Source: UBA4664 sp038244585 (GTDB lineage Bacteria; Patescibacteriota; Saccharimonadia; UBA4664). Taken from it: a stretch of DNA of 9,621 bases. This document shows positions 1 to 7,540 of the stretch, piece after piece (position 1 is the first letter of the stretch; each line of letters begins with the position of its first letter). The notes below the pieces were generated by a model. That model was given only the letters and a program-made list of their open reading frames with translations. It made no database searches and was not told where the DNA came from. The stretch covers positions 1-9,621 of the forward strand of contig JBBRTI010000026.1 of the NCBI GenBank assembly GCA_038244585.1, read 5' to 3'. The position numbers and the translations under genes were made by a program.

Positions 1-338
1 AGCCCCCTCTCCGCATATTCGCGCCTCATTACCCCGCCCGCATGCGGATGGGACTGCGCCTGGGCCAGCGGCGAGTTGAAACCGTGGGCGTAGTGCGTCA
101 GTTCATGGACCAAGGTAGCTACAACAACGAACTCCGGAATCTGAGGATCGCGGAAGAGGCCGTTCATGGTAATAATACTGGTATTGCGGTCCTGAGGATC
201 GAGCGATATGCTGCCCAGGCGCCGTTTAGCCCGCCGCCCATAGACAATCCGCACGTCGTTCTGCTGCGGCACGTCGTTAAAATGAGTGTCCCAGGTATCG
301 TCGAGCAGTTGTTGCAGCCAGGCTTCGTCTCGCATCAT
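1..338 (-). CDS. SprT-like zinc metalloprotease, N-terminal 112 residues (runs off window)
   Basis: Reading leftwards from the ATG at 338 the frame stays open to the window edge, so the C-terminus is missing. The visible 112 residues carry the zincin signature HELTH at residues 78-82 (two zinc ligands and the catalytic Glu), preceded by a hydrophobic strand/helix (EFVVVATLV) as in SprT-like proteins. A histidine pair follows (H97, H99 in a HPHAGG context), a plausible site for the third zinc ligand. The N-terminal part (LLDDTWDTHF, then KRRLGSISLD) fits the fold before the HExxH helix. The start overlaps the upstream helicase stop (ATGA), with a second in-frame ATG at 335, so translation is probably coupled. 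SprT-like proteases such as eukaryotic SPRTN degrade proteins crosslinked to DNA; a DNA-repair role here is inferred from family and neighbour. Another zincin family is possible until the C-terminus is seen. Confidence 0.8.
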   Translation of the reverse strand, partial: MMRDEAWLQQLLDDTWDTHFNDVPQQNDVRIVYGRRAKRRLGSISLDPQDRNTSIITMNGLFRDPQIPEFVVVATLVHELTHYAHGFNSPLAQAQSHPHAGGVMRREYAERG

Positions 339-3253
339 GGCATTATGTCTCCGTCGTCTTCGTTGCCGTAGTATTTGTAGGCCGCGGGCTGATTAAAAGC
401 CGACGGAGCCGAGGGTACAAAGTCACGTGCGCGCAACCGCCCGGCCAGCTCTATGAGCTTGGCTCGATGGTTCTTGAGGATGAGCGGCGTGAGCTGAGCC
501 GTCCCCACGACGCCGGTCACGACGTAGTCCAGCGTCACCGCCGCCGGAGCCGTGCCGGTGAGCTGTTGGACGGCCAGGGCGTAGGTGCGCAGCTGGAAGC
601 TCTTCTTGGCCTTATCGGCGAGCTTTTCGGCATCATGCAACGAGCCGGTCTTGAAATCGCGGATCTCCAACTCATCTCCGAGGCCAAAGGTGGCGTCCAT
701 GCGTCCCCGCAGGCGCAGTTTAGCCTCGGGAATCTCCATGGTTATAGGCTGCTCAGTTGAGCGCACCGGACGATCCGTCACAGACTCACGTTCGACAAAG
801 CGGCGGATGGTTGCCTCAGCCCGTGCCCGTGCCGTATCGGCCAAAGCACGAGACTCGTAGCCGCGGTCGCTCCAAAGCTCACCGAGGCGAGTCAGTAGCT
901 CCGGCGTGGGCACGGTTTCACCGCGCAGTCGGCCCTCATAATACATTTGGATCGTCCCATGAATAGCCGAACCAAAGGCCAGCTGCGGCCCAAACGGCTG
1001 GCTGATTTTAAGGACGTTTTGGAGGAAAAAGTCATGTGGGCTCAACTCATAACGCTCCAGCGCACCGACACCCAGCTCAATCCAGCCGTCCGCCGTCTCA
1101 AAGGGCAACCGGCTCGGAAGTTCGGCCTTTAATGGATAATATCGTTGTAATTTTTGCATCATTTTATCAACCTTATTGACCTCAGGCCGGTCGATGGCCA
1201 AGTCGGGCTCATGCCCTAACAGCTCACCAATGAGGGGGCTGACCGCCTGGCGCTGACCGCCTGCGGTGGCCACCGGCGCGCTGAGTAGTAGATCGCGGCG
1301 GGCACGTGTCGCCGCCACGTACATCAGGCGCCGCTGTTCATGGGCCGGAGGTAGGTCAACACTCGTAATCAGTTCGGGCGGCACTTCCAGACTGCCCATA
1401 CCGGGCGGTTCACTCCACGACTTGGCCGTGGAGTTGACGACATAGACCGTATCGAACTCCAGGCCTTTGGAGGCATGGACTGTCAGCAGTTGCACACCGT
1501 CGGTGTCGCCCAAGGTTTCGGATACTTCCAAAGCAGGTGGTCGAGGAAAGCGACTCAGATAACCCGTAAGCGATTGATCCCCGCCGGACAATTCGCTGGC
1601 CGTGACGTAATCCTCAATCTGGCCATAGAACTGAGCCAGATCGTCGAAAACACGCATAATGCGTACCTGGCTGCCCTCGTGAGAGGCGTCCTCAGCTAAA
1701 CCCTGCAACTCAGCTGCCAGGCTCGGGGATCCGTCAACGGATACGAACACCAGGTTATAAGCCAAGGTGCTGACGTTCTCCGCCGCTGCCCAGTCGCGCC
1801 ACTTATCTAGTTTGGCAACTACCTCGGCTGCGGCCTCGTCACCGCCCGTCGCTAGCGACCTCAACGTGGCCTCGGCCGAGGTGAGGTCACGGGCCGCCTG
1901 TTCGACGACCTGTCGCCACTGGGCGGCCTTCCAGCCGATGAACGGCCCCATGACCACGTGGGCTATAGATTCCTCGCTGGCCCGGTGGCCGACCCACTCC
2001 ATGAGGTACCACAGGTTGATCAGTTCGCGCTGTTCGAAGATATTGACCTCAGTTGAGATGGCAAACGGGACTTCCCGGCCCCGCAGCGTCTTGGCATAGG
2101 TCCGGAGGGTGGCGTTGCTGCGGGCCAGGACGGCGATTTCGCCTGGAGCCTGGCCGGCAGTAATGCGCGCGGTAATATCGGCGACCACGCCTGCCTGCTC
2201 ATCGGCCGGCGAGGCGTATGGCCTAAACAACACGGTAGCAGCGTCGGTTTGGGCGACCAGCCGCTTGTCGATGCCGAGCTTAGACTCCAACCGCTCGGGG
2301 TTGTTGCCGGTAATTAGCCGGTAGGCCGCATCCAGTATCGGCTGGCCGCTGCGGTAGTTCTGTATCAAGGCCAGCGGGTGCTCCACCTTGAAATGCTCGG
2401 TAAACAGCAGGATGTTGGCTATGTCGGCCCCGCGGAAGCCGTAAATGGCCTGGTCATCATCGCCGACGGCAAAAAGGTTGCCGTCCGGCTCGACGATGCA
2501 GCGCAGCAAAGAGTCCTGGACGGGGCTGGTATCCTGATATTCGTCCACCAGCACGTAGGTGAAGCGGGTCCGCAGGCGCTCGGCGATGTTCGGACGCTCA
2601 GTGAGGATACGCAGCGGCAGGGCCAGTTGATCGTAGTAGTCAAAAGTCGCCGTTTCACGCTTGATGGTCTCGTAGAGTTCATACATTGCCGCCAGATCCT
2701 GCTGTTCCAGGATATCGGTCGGATGCAGCTCTCCCGGATTGTCCGACAGTCCGTCCACGTACTCACGGTAGCTGGCCGTTGTAACTGCTGCGTTCTGCAG
2801 CCGACCGATATAGCCGACGATCTTGGTCATAAATTCAAAAACATCACTCTGCAAACCGTAATATTTGAGGTCGATCTCGCCAAAACGTTGTTGGAGAAGC
2901 AACGCTTTTTGGGTATCGTTGAGCAATCCACCACGGGTGCTGCGTCCGATATGGCCGGCATACTCGCTCAGCAGTCCGCTGCCGAAAGCATTGAACGTCA
3001 TGACTGCTACGCTGAACGACTCCCAACCGATCAGGCCGTACAAACGGTCGGACATTTCCCGTGCGGCCTTCTCCGTGAAGGTCAAAGCAAGAATCTGAGT
3101 GGGTTTAGCATGCCCCTCTGCGATTAGCCGGGCAATCCGCTGGGTGATGACAGCCGTCTTACCCGTGCCGGCTCCTGCAACCACAAGCAGAGGGCCATCG
3201 AGATGGTCGACGGCTATCCGTTGTTGGGGGTTGAGACCGTTAGTAATATCCAT
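335..3253 (-). CDS. UvrD/PcrA-type superfamily 1 helicase fused to a RecB-type nuclease domain
   Basis: A 972-residue ATP-dependent DNA helicase-nuclease. All SF1A helicase motifs are visible: Q motif LNPQQ (7-11), Walker A AGAGTGKT (26-33), motif Ia LTFTEKAA (57-64), motif II DEYQDT (237-242), motif III VGDDDQAIYGFRGAD (263-277), motif IV QNYRS (298-302), motif V TVHASKGLEF (591-600) and motif VI YVAATRARR (645-653). The C-terminal part, about 725-960, is a PD-(D/E)XK nuclease of the RecB/AddB kind: H765, D853 (GRMD), D866 and K868 (DFKTG), and Q887/Y891 (QLRTY) are all intact. The architecture resembles AdnA/AdnB or a single-chain end-resection enzyme, so repair of double-strand breaks is likely. 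The protein has a single cysteine (C252), so the four-Cys iron-sulfur site of many such nucleases is absent. The ATG at 3253 has no normal Shine-Dalgarno but lies 6 bases after a -10 box. Specific naming as uvrD, pcrA or adnB is not justified. Confidence 0.95.
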   Translation of the reverse strand: MDITNGLNPQQRIAVDHLDGPLLVVAGAGTGKTAVITQRIARLIAEGHAKPTQILALTFTEKAAREMSDRLYGLIGWESFSVAVMTFNAFGSGLLSEYAGHIGRSTRGGLLNDTQKALLLQQRFGEIDLKYYGLQSDVFEFMTKIVGYIGRLQNAAVTTASYREYVDGLSDNPGELHPTDILEQQDLAAMYELYETIKRETATFDYYDQLALPLRILTERPNIAERLRTRFTYVLVDEYQDTSPVQDSLLRCIVEPDGNLFAVGDDDQAIYGFRGADIANILLFTEHFKVEHPLALIQNYRSGQPILDAAYRLITGNNPERLESKLGIDKRLVAQTDAATVLFRPYASPADEQAGVVADITARITAGQAPGEIAVLARSNATLRTYAKTLRGREVPFAISTEVNIFEQRELINLWYLMEWVGHRASEESIAHVVMGPFIGWKAAQWRQVVEQAARDLTSAEATLRSLATGGDEAAAEVVAKLDKWRDWAAAENVSTLAYNLVFVSVDGSPSLAAELQGLAEDASHEGSQVRIMRVFDDLAQFYGQIEDYVTASELSGGDQSLTGYLSRFPRPPALEVSETLGDTDGVQLLTVHASKGLEFDTVYVVNSTAKSWSEPPGMGSLEVPPELITSVDLPPAHEQRRLMYVAATRARRDLLLSAPVATAGGQRQAVSPLIGELLGHEPDLAIDRPEVNKVDKMMQKLQRYYPLKAELPSRLPFETADGWIELGVGALERYELSPHDFFLQNVLKISQPFGPQLAFGSAIHGTIQMYYEGRLRGETVPTPELLTRLGELWSDRGYESRALADTARARAEATIRRFVERESVTDRPVRSTEQPITMEIPEAKLRLRGRMDATFGLGDELEIRDFKTGSLHDAEKLADKAKKSFQLRTYALAVQQLTGTAPAAVTLDYVVTGVVGTAQLTPLILKNHRAKLIELAGRLRARDFVPSAPSAFNQPAAYKYYGNEDDGDIMP

Positions 3254-3268
3254 GATCCTATTGTATCA
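3253..3268 (-). promoter_or_regulatory. Extended -10 promoter of the helicase gene, predicted leaderless
   Basis: On the minus strand TGA-TACAAT (3268-3260) matches an extended -10 element (TGn plus 5/6 of TATAAT). Exactly 6 bases separate it from the ATG, so the usual start point, the 7th base, is the A of the start codon at 3253. No good -35 is seen at 16-18 bp, which an extended -10 tolerates. AGGA lies only 2 bases before ATG, too close for a normal ribosome binding site. Confidence 0.55.
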
Positions 3269-3281
3269 GCCGGCGGAATGT

Positions 3282-3312
3282 TTGCACGAAACACAACCAT
3301 AAGTGTTATAAT
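3282..3312 (+). promoter_or_regulatory. Extended -10 promoter of the pseudophosphatase gene
   Basis: TGT-TATAAT at 3304-3312 is a perfect extended -10 element. A -35-like TTGCAC lies at 3282-3287 with a long spacer of 19. Transcription should start near 3319, giving a leader of about 14 bases before the GTG at 3333. Only a weak AAGAGA-like purine tract is available as a ribosome binding site. The promoter is back to back with that of the helicase, with start points about 66 bp apart. Confidence 0.6.
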
Positions 3313-3332
3313 TACGACAAGAGAATTATGAC

Positions 3333-5375
3333 GTGGCAGATCTAATAACCCGAACAGCCAAGCTTGTCCCCTACGCCAAACGGCCGAAGCAAGTGCCGAG
3401 TTTTGTTACTGCCTACGCCTATGAGCCGTTGAGCGACGAACCGGCAGCAGCTTACGGCAACTTCTACGTCGTAATCGAGGTCGTCGCCGGCGGACGCCAG
3501 AGCGAAGAAGTCTCAGATCTGGTCATCGAATCGTTCGGCGCCCACTATTACAACGAAGCAAACGGTTCCTTGGATGCCCTGGCGCGCTTCGAGACGGCCA
3601 TCAAAGTCGTCAACCATGAGCTGCTGGATTATATCAACCAAGGCAACGCCGCCTGGATCGGCAAGTTGAGCGCCGTCATCGCCGTCCAGACCCAGTCCGA
3701 GCTCCACATCAGCCACTCCGGCTCGGCCGAGGCCTACCTGTACCGAGGCAAGTCCGGTACTCGTATCACCTCCCACGGGCATGAGCGCACCGGCGGACCG
3801 TCCAAAACCTTCGGCACCATTGCCAGCGGTAACCTGGATGACGAGGATCGCCTGCTCATCGCCACCCCGGCTCTATTCCATCAACTGCCGTTGGCACGGT
3901 TGCAGGATGTTGTCTCGACCAACAATCCCAGTCGGGCCATCAGCGAGCTCACCGACCTTCTCAAGGACGCCTCAACCGAGCGTGTTGCGGCCCTGGTCAT
4001 CGCCGTTACAACACCTGAACAGGCCGCCCTCCATGTACGCAGCGACGAGCCTAGCGAAATCCAGTTAGGTACGCCGGAGACCCCCATGGAAGCGGCTCGT
4101 TACGCCGCGGTCCCAATCAAGGCCGCCACCTTAGCTTCTTCCCGGCGAGTCGGCAAAACTGCCAAGGCCGGGTGGAACAAATCCCAGCCGCACCTCCGTC
4201 GGGCCGGCTACGCGGTGGCCGGAGCCATCCGGGGGGGACTTTCGACCCCTAAGCGGCGCCGATATAGCGCGCTGGCGGCCGTCCTGTTGCTGGCAGGTGC
4301 CGGTATCATGTCTGCACGTTCCCTGGACGCCGCCGCCAGCAACCGCCTGCTCACACGTTTCGAGGCCGCTTATCAGTCCTACCAAGCTGCCGCCGCTGAT
4401 ACCGACTCGGCCAGCTCCAAAGCCGGTCTGGCTCTAGTAAAGCAGCAGATGTCGTCATTATCCGGGCGTGAAAGAGCCCAACTTAACAGCCGCTTAAAGC
4501 ACGCTAAGCTCTTATCCGGTGAACCCACGACAGTTGAGGCCTTAATCAGCCAAATCAACGATGTTTCTGACCGCCTGGACGGACTGAGCCGAGTCGATAC
4601 AACGACAGTTGTGTCTTTCTCAAGCCAAAAAAATGCTAAACCTAAGCATATTGAAATACGTGATGGCAAGGCCTACCTCATCGACAGCAACAACGATTCA
4701 GCAATTTACGTTGTAAATATTTCAACGAAAACGATAACAAAAAGTCCTGCATCCACCAAGGAAATGGGAAATGTAACTGCTACAACGATATCCAGCGACG
4801 GCCAGGGCATGTATATCCTAACCGCCCAGCCGCAAGTGTGGTTCTTCCGCTTTGCTGACGAATCACTGGTCCGGCAGACAGTTGCCCTAGACCTTTGGGA
4901 AGCCGGGTCCGCCATCGCCTCTTATACCGGCAACTTATATATCCTAACGCCGACCGGTATTTATAAGCACGTCAAAACCTTAAGCGGCTTCTCTCCCAAG
5001 ACGTCCTACCTTCCGCCCGCTCAGGCCGCGGGATCTGCCACTGCCAAGGCCCTGGCGGTGGACGGAAATGTCTACACTCTGGGCGGCACTCAGCTGCGGC
5101 AATACCTGGCCGGCGCCCTGCAGACGACTTTGCCGGTTCCCGATGGATTAACTGACGGCACAATCCTCAAACAATCAGCTGATGGCAATACCCTCATTGC
5201 GGTGTCACCTTCCGGTAAGCGTATCGCTACCTGGTCGACGGCTGCCGCCCTAGAGTACGCTCATCAGTACGCCCTGAACGGAACCAAGGAATTATCCGAC
5301 GCCGCCCTTGACGGGGCCACTCACACTGCCTACGCCATAGTCGAAGGCCGGCTCGTCAGTTTCAAGACCGAATAA
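3333..5375 (+). CDS. Transmembrane PP2C-like pseudophosphatase with C-terminal propeller-like domain
   Basis: A 680-residue protein with GTG start; an earlier ATG at 3328 is out of frame. Residues about 42-226 follow the PP2C order: FYVVIEVVAGG at 44-54 sits where FVVADGMGG is expected, HSGSAEAYLYRG (128-139) where the GDSRAYL motif is expected, LLIATPALF (174-182) where LLxSDGL is expected, and ERVAALVIAV (216-225) at the final DNxT strand. The aspartates that bind the metals are missing at every one of these sites, so it is probably catalytically dead. A basic KRRR (307-310) precedes one membrane span (about 311-327), placing the N-terminus inside. Outside follow a helical, probably coiled-coil stretch (about 336-418) and about six beta-rich repeats (438-680) resembling propeller blades. 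I infer a sensor or scaffold linking the outside to a cytoplasmic partner. It is monocistronic and convergent with argS. The family was not recognised by name. Confidence 0.8.
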   Translation: MADLITRTAKLVPYAKRPKQVPSFVTAYAYEPLSDEPAAAYGNFYVVIEVVAGGRQSEEVSDLVIESFGAHYYNEANGSLDALARFETAIKVVNHELLDYINQGNAAWIGKLSAVIAVQTQSELHISHSGSAEAYLYRGKSGTRITSHGHERTGGPSKTFGTIASGNLDDEDRLLIATPALFHQLPLARLQDVVSTNNPSRAISELTDLLKDASTERVAALVIAVTTPEQAALHVRSDEPSEIQLGTPETPMEAARYAAVPIKAATLASSRRVGKTAKAGWNKSQPHLRRAGYAVAGAIRGGLSTPKRRRYSALAAVLLLAGAGIMSARSLDAAASNRLLTRFEAAYQSYQAAAADTDSASSKAGLALVKQQMSSLSGRERAQLNSRLKHAKLLSGEPTTVEALISQINDVSDRLDGLSRVDTTTVVSFSSQKNAKPKHIEIRDGKAYLIDSNNDSAIYVVNISTKTITKSPASTKEMGNVTATTISSDGQGMYILTAQPQVWFFRFADESLVRQTVALDLWEAGSAIASYTGNLYILTPTGIYKHVKTLSGFSPKTSYLPPAQAAGSATAKALAVDGNVYTLGGTQLRQYLAGALQTTLPVPDGLTDGTILKQSADGNTLIAVSPSGKRIATWSTAAALEYAHQYALNGTKELSDAALDGATHTAYAIVEGRLVSFKTE

Positions 5376-5403
5376 ACCCGTCCGTGCAATAATTGCGATG
5401 TGC

Positions 5404-5427
5404 GACCCCGCCAGAATACGGCGGGTC
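5404..5427. terminator. Possible bidirectional terminator hairpin between convergent genes
   Basis: CCCGCC (5407-5412) pairs with GGCGGG (5420-5425) around a 7-base loop. The flanking GA/TC pair extends it past one bulged C. It lies in the 51-base gap between the pseudophosphatase gene and argS and touches the argS TAG stop (5429-5427). Neither side has a clear U-run, so it is at best a weak or factor-dependent terminator. A small palindrome GCAATAATTGC (5386-5396) sits beside it. Confidence 0.35.
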
Positions 5428-7259
5428 TAGAGTTCTTCTACCGTTTGTATGCCTAGGAGGTTCAGTCCGAAAGCCAGCTGGCGCGTGACCTGGTCGATCA
5501 GCCGCAGCGATGCCGCCCGAGCAGGGTCATCTAGACCGAGTTCTAGAATTTTGGGAGAGGCGACATACCAGCGGTTGGCCGCTTCTGCTAGTTCATATAC
5601 ATATGATGCTACGAGGTTGGGCCGGTACTCGTCAGCCGCCACTTTGAGGACGCCGGGCATGACGTAGAGGCGGTCTATGATTTGACACTGGTCCGCGGTC
5701 AGCTCCGCTTCAACCAGACTGGATCGGTCGGACCCGTCAAAGCCCGCCCGCCGCAGAACGCTGCGCAATCTGGCGTAAGTATAAAGCTGGTATGTACCGG
5801 TATTGCCCTCGAAACGGGTGATGGCTTCCGGATCGAGCGTGACGTCGGTCAGCGGGTCGCGGTTCAGATCGGCCCACTTGAGCGATGCCAGGGCGACGGC
5901 CCGGGCTCGCGCGTCGCGCTCCGCCGCCGGCAGCTCCGGCGCCCGTGCGGTAATCGCAGTGGCCGCGGCGCGGCTCACCTCGCCCACGAGCTCAGGCAGG
6001 CGCAGGACGTTGCCAAGCCGCGTGCTCATCTTGCCGCTGGCAAGCTGCAGAAAGCCGTAGCCGATATGTACCAGCCGATCCCACCGCAGGCGTTCGGCTG
6101 TCGCGGTGCCGTAGCGCTTCGCGAAGGCCGGAAGCGTCGCTAGATAGCAGATAAGGGCAAAGGCCTGGTCGAAGTTATGCGCCTGAGTCTTGTCGGTCAC
6201 AGTAACCGCCCGGTCTATCTTATGATCGCGTGCCCACTGCAGCCGGACCGCCACGTCGCGGAAGGCGTAGGTGGTATAACCGTTGGTGCTGATAAGGTAG
6301 CAGCGGCCGAACGTCCGCACGCGAGCCGCCAGCGGCTTATCAATTCCCTGCCAGATTTGCGACAGCTCGTCGAAATCGACATAGCGGGCCTCACCCTCGG
6401 CGTGCCACAATTCCCGTTCGTCCATGAACTCACGGAGACTGGCCATATCGGCCTCATAGAAACTTTCGCCCTGTTCGAGGTCGGTGGGCGGAACCCCAAA
6501 TAGAGCCAAATCGTGAGACAGCTCCCGCTTGGAGACCGTGACGAACTCTTCCCACCGGGCCCGGTTACCGGCGTCGCCCTGCTCCAGCATGACGAACTCG
6601 TCGCGGACCTGCACCGCCCAATCGTCCACCTTGCCCTCCTGACTGCTGCCCCAGACATAGAGACGCTGCAGCTCGTCGATCGGACTGGCCCGGTAAGCAG
6701 CCTTATCGACGTTGTGCTTGTAAGCCCACAGCAAGACGCCGAACTGAACGCCCCAGTCCCCCCAGTGGTTATCCGTCACCAGATTGGGGTATTTGAGCTC
6801 AAGGATACGACGCAGCGAATCACCGATGTTGAGATTGCGCATATGGCCGGCGTGAAGCCGCTTGGCGACGTTGGCGCCGATGTATTCGAGCATCACTCGT
6901 TCCGAATCATGCTCAAGGGTGTTCTCAATCAGGTTGGCGCCCAGCAGCTCTATATAGGATGATTGGCTCAAACGGACATTCAGATACGGCCCGACTGCCT
7001 GACATTCCAACGGCAGACGATGAGTAGAGATATAGGCCACCAGCCCTTCCATCAGTTCAGAGGCCAGAGTCGCGGGGTTTTTGCCACTCTCTTTAGCGGC
7101 CCGGAAGGCCAGGTTCGACGTCAAGATTCCGCGCGACATGTCCGGCGGCGTCTGCCAGTCAGGTGGAATATCCGGGTGCCCTAGGGCCCGCCAGTCCGTA
7201 AGACGTCTGACAAGGTCGGTGTAGCCGATAAACTTGGCTGGGCTGGGTTTGGGTTTCAT
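5427..7259 (-). CDS. argS: Arginyl-tRNA synthetase
   Basis: Class I arginyl-tRNA synthetase of 610 residues; it charges tRNA-Arg with arginine using ATP in the cytoplasm. An N-terminal additional domain (residues 1-100, ending GPYLNVRLS) recognises the tRNA D-loop. The catalytic core has the HIGH motif as HAGH (136-139, in ANVAKRLHAGHMRN) and the KMSKS loop as KMSTR (410-414). RDVA (334-337) and TDKTQAHNF (355-363) fit the conserved core. The all-helical DALR anticodon-binding domain covers about 487-610; it ends in LLGIQTVEEL, whereas many ArgRS end in methionine. The frame is open to an ATG at 7352, but the extra 31 residues are low-complexity and lie across the promoter, so the ATG at 7259 is chosen: TATAAT sits 6 bases before it. 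The length is typical of bacterial ArgRS, and no motif is missing. Confidence 0.96.
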   Translation of the reverse strand: MKPKPSPAKFIGYTDLVRRLTDWRALGHPDIPPDWQTPPDMSRGILTSNLAFRAAKESGKNPATLASELMEGLVAYISTHRLPLECQAVGPYLNVRLSQSSYIELLGANLIENTLEHDSERVMLEYIGANVAKRLHAGHMRNLNIGDSLRRILELKYPNLVTDNHWGDWGVQFGVLLWAYKHNVDKAAYRASPIDELQRLYVWGSSQEGKVDDWAVQVRDEFVMLEQGDAGNRARWEEFVTVSKRELSHDLALFGVPPTDLEQGESFYEADMASLREFMDERELWHAEGEARYVDFDELSQIWQGIDKPLAARVRTFGRCYLISTNGYTTYAFRDVAVRLQWARDHKIDRAVTVTDKTQAHNFDQAFALICYLATLPAFAKRYGTATAERLRWDRLVHIGYGFLQLASGKMSTRLGNVLRLPELVGEVSRAAATAITARAPELPAAERDARARAVALASLKWADLNRDPLTDVTLDPEAITRFEGNTGTYQLYTYARLRSVLRRAGFDGSDRSSLVEAELTADQCQIIDRLYVMPGVLKVAADEYRPNLVASYVYELAEAANRWYVASPKILELGLDDPARAASLRLIDQVTRQLAFGLNLLGIQTVEEL

Positions 7260-7294
7260 TGGCTTATTATAGCGCTTTCGGGTGGGTGGACCAA
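7259..7294 (-). promoter_or_regulatory. Sigma-70-type promoter of argS, predicted leaderless
   Basis: On the minus strand TTGGTC (7294-7289) and a perfect TATAAT (7271-7266) are separated by exactly 17 bases. The -10 ends 6 bases before the ATG at 7259, so transcription should begin on or next to the start codon. There is no Shine-Dalgarno sequence in between. This promoter decides the argS start against the longer frame. Confidence 0.65.
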
Positions 7295-7396
7295 TCCTTG
7301 TCGGGGCTGGGAGTCGGTTTGCGCTGTTCCTATGTGACCAGCCACTAAACAACTGCTACGAAATTGTCGGTTTTACCAATACCCGCTGCATTTAAT

Positions 7397-7448
7397 TTGA
7401 CAGGATCCACCTCGAAAATATTGACTTTTGGAATATATGTACTATTAT
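7397..7448 (+). promoter_or_regulatory. Promoter of the CPBP protease gene
   Basis: TTGACT (7421-7426, 5/6 of the -35 consensus), a 16-base spacer and TATTAT (7443-7448, 5/6 of the -10 consensus) form a good sigma-70-type promoter with a start near 7455. A perfect TTGACA lies upstream at 7397-7402 but has only a poor -10 partner at normal spacing (TATTGA at 7419-7424). The opposite strand reads TATAAT at 7449-7444, so weak antisense initiation is possible. The rest of 7295-7396 holds nothing I can identify. Confidence 0.6.
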
Positions 7449-7454
7449 ACCTCG

Positions 7455-7540
7455 TATCGTTCGGGTTGATGCTCCTCTGCGTCCAACCTCGCGTGTCAGC
7501 TTGAAATACCCTTCCAGTTACCTCCCCGAAAGGAGCACAG
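7455..7540 (+). promoter_or_regulatory. Structured 5' leader with ribosome binding site of the CPBP gene
   Basis: A leader of about 86 bases ends in a strong Shine-Dalgarno AAAGGAG (7529-7535), 5 bases before the GTG. Two segments can pair with it. CTCC at 7522-7525 forms a local hairpin with GGAG 7532-7535. TGCTCCT at 7470-7476 is a perfect 7-base complement of AGGAGCA 7531-7537. The latter segment sits in the loop of a GGTTG/CAACC hairpin (7464-7468 with 7484-7488). This could gate translation, but no known riboswitch class is recognised. Confidence 0.4.

Noticed and set aside
335..337. TGA recoded as an amino acid
   Set aside because: Reading through the helicase TGA leaves the protease frame and gives no sensible protein; the overlapping ATGA junction is a normal coupled stop and start.
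2378..3127. A 249-codon plus-strand frame opposite the helicase gene
   Set aside because: It lies antisense to conserved helicase motifs I-IV, has no recognisable domain, and is a by-product of GC-rich codon use.
4231..4237. A run of seven G as a phase-variation site
   Set aside because: It encodes an ordinary Arg-Gly-Gly stretch before the membrane span. One short homopolymer in a GC-rich gene is not enough evidence.
4627..4633. A AAA AAT slippery heptamer for a -1 frameshift in the pseudophosphatase gene
   Set aside because: The -1 frame stops after a few dozen codons, no stimulating hairpin is evident, and the zero frame continues through the propeller repeats.
7260..7352. An N-terminal extension of ArgRS by 31 residues starting at 7352
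   Set aside because: The extension covers the -35 and TATAAT of argS, has no ribosome binding site, and does not resemble an ArgRS N-terminus. The ATG at 7259 gives the usual length.
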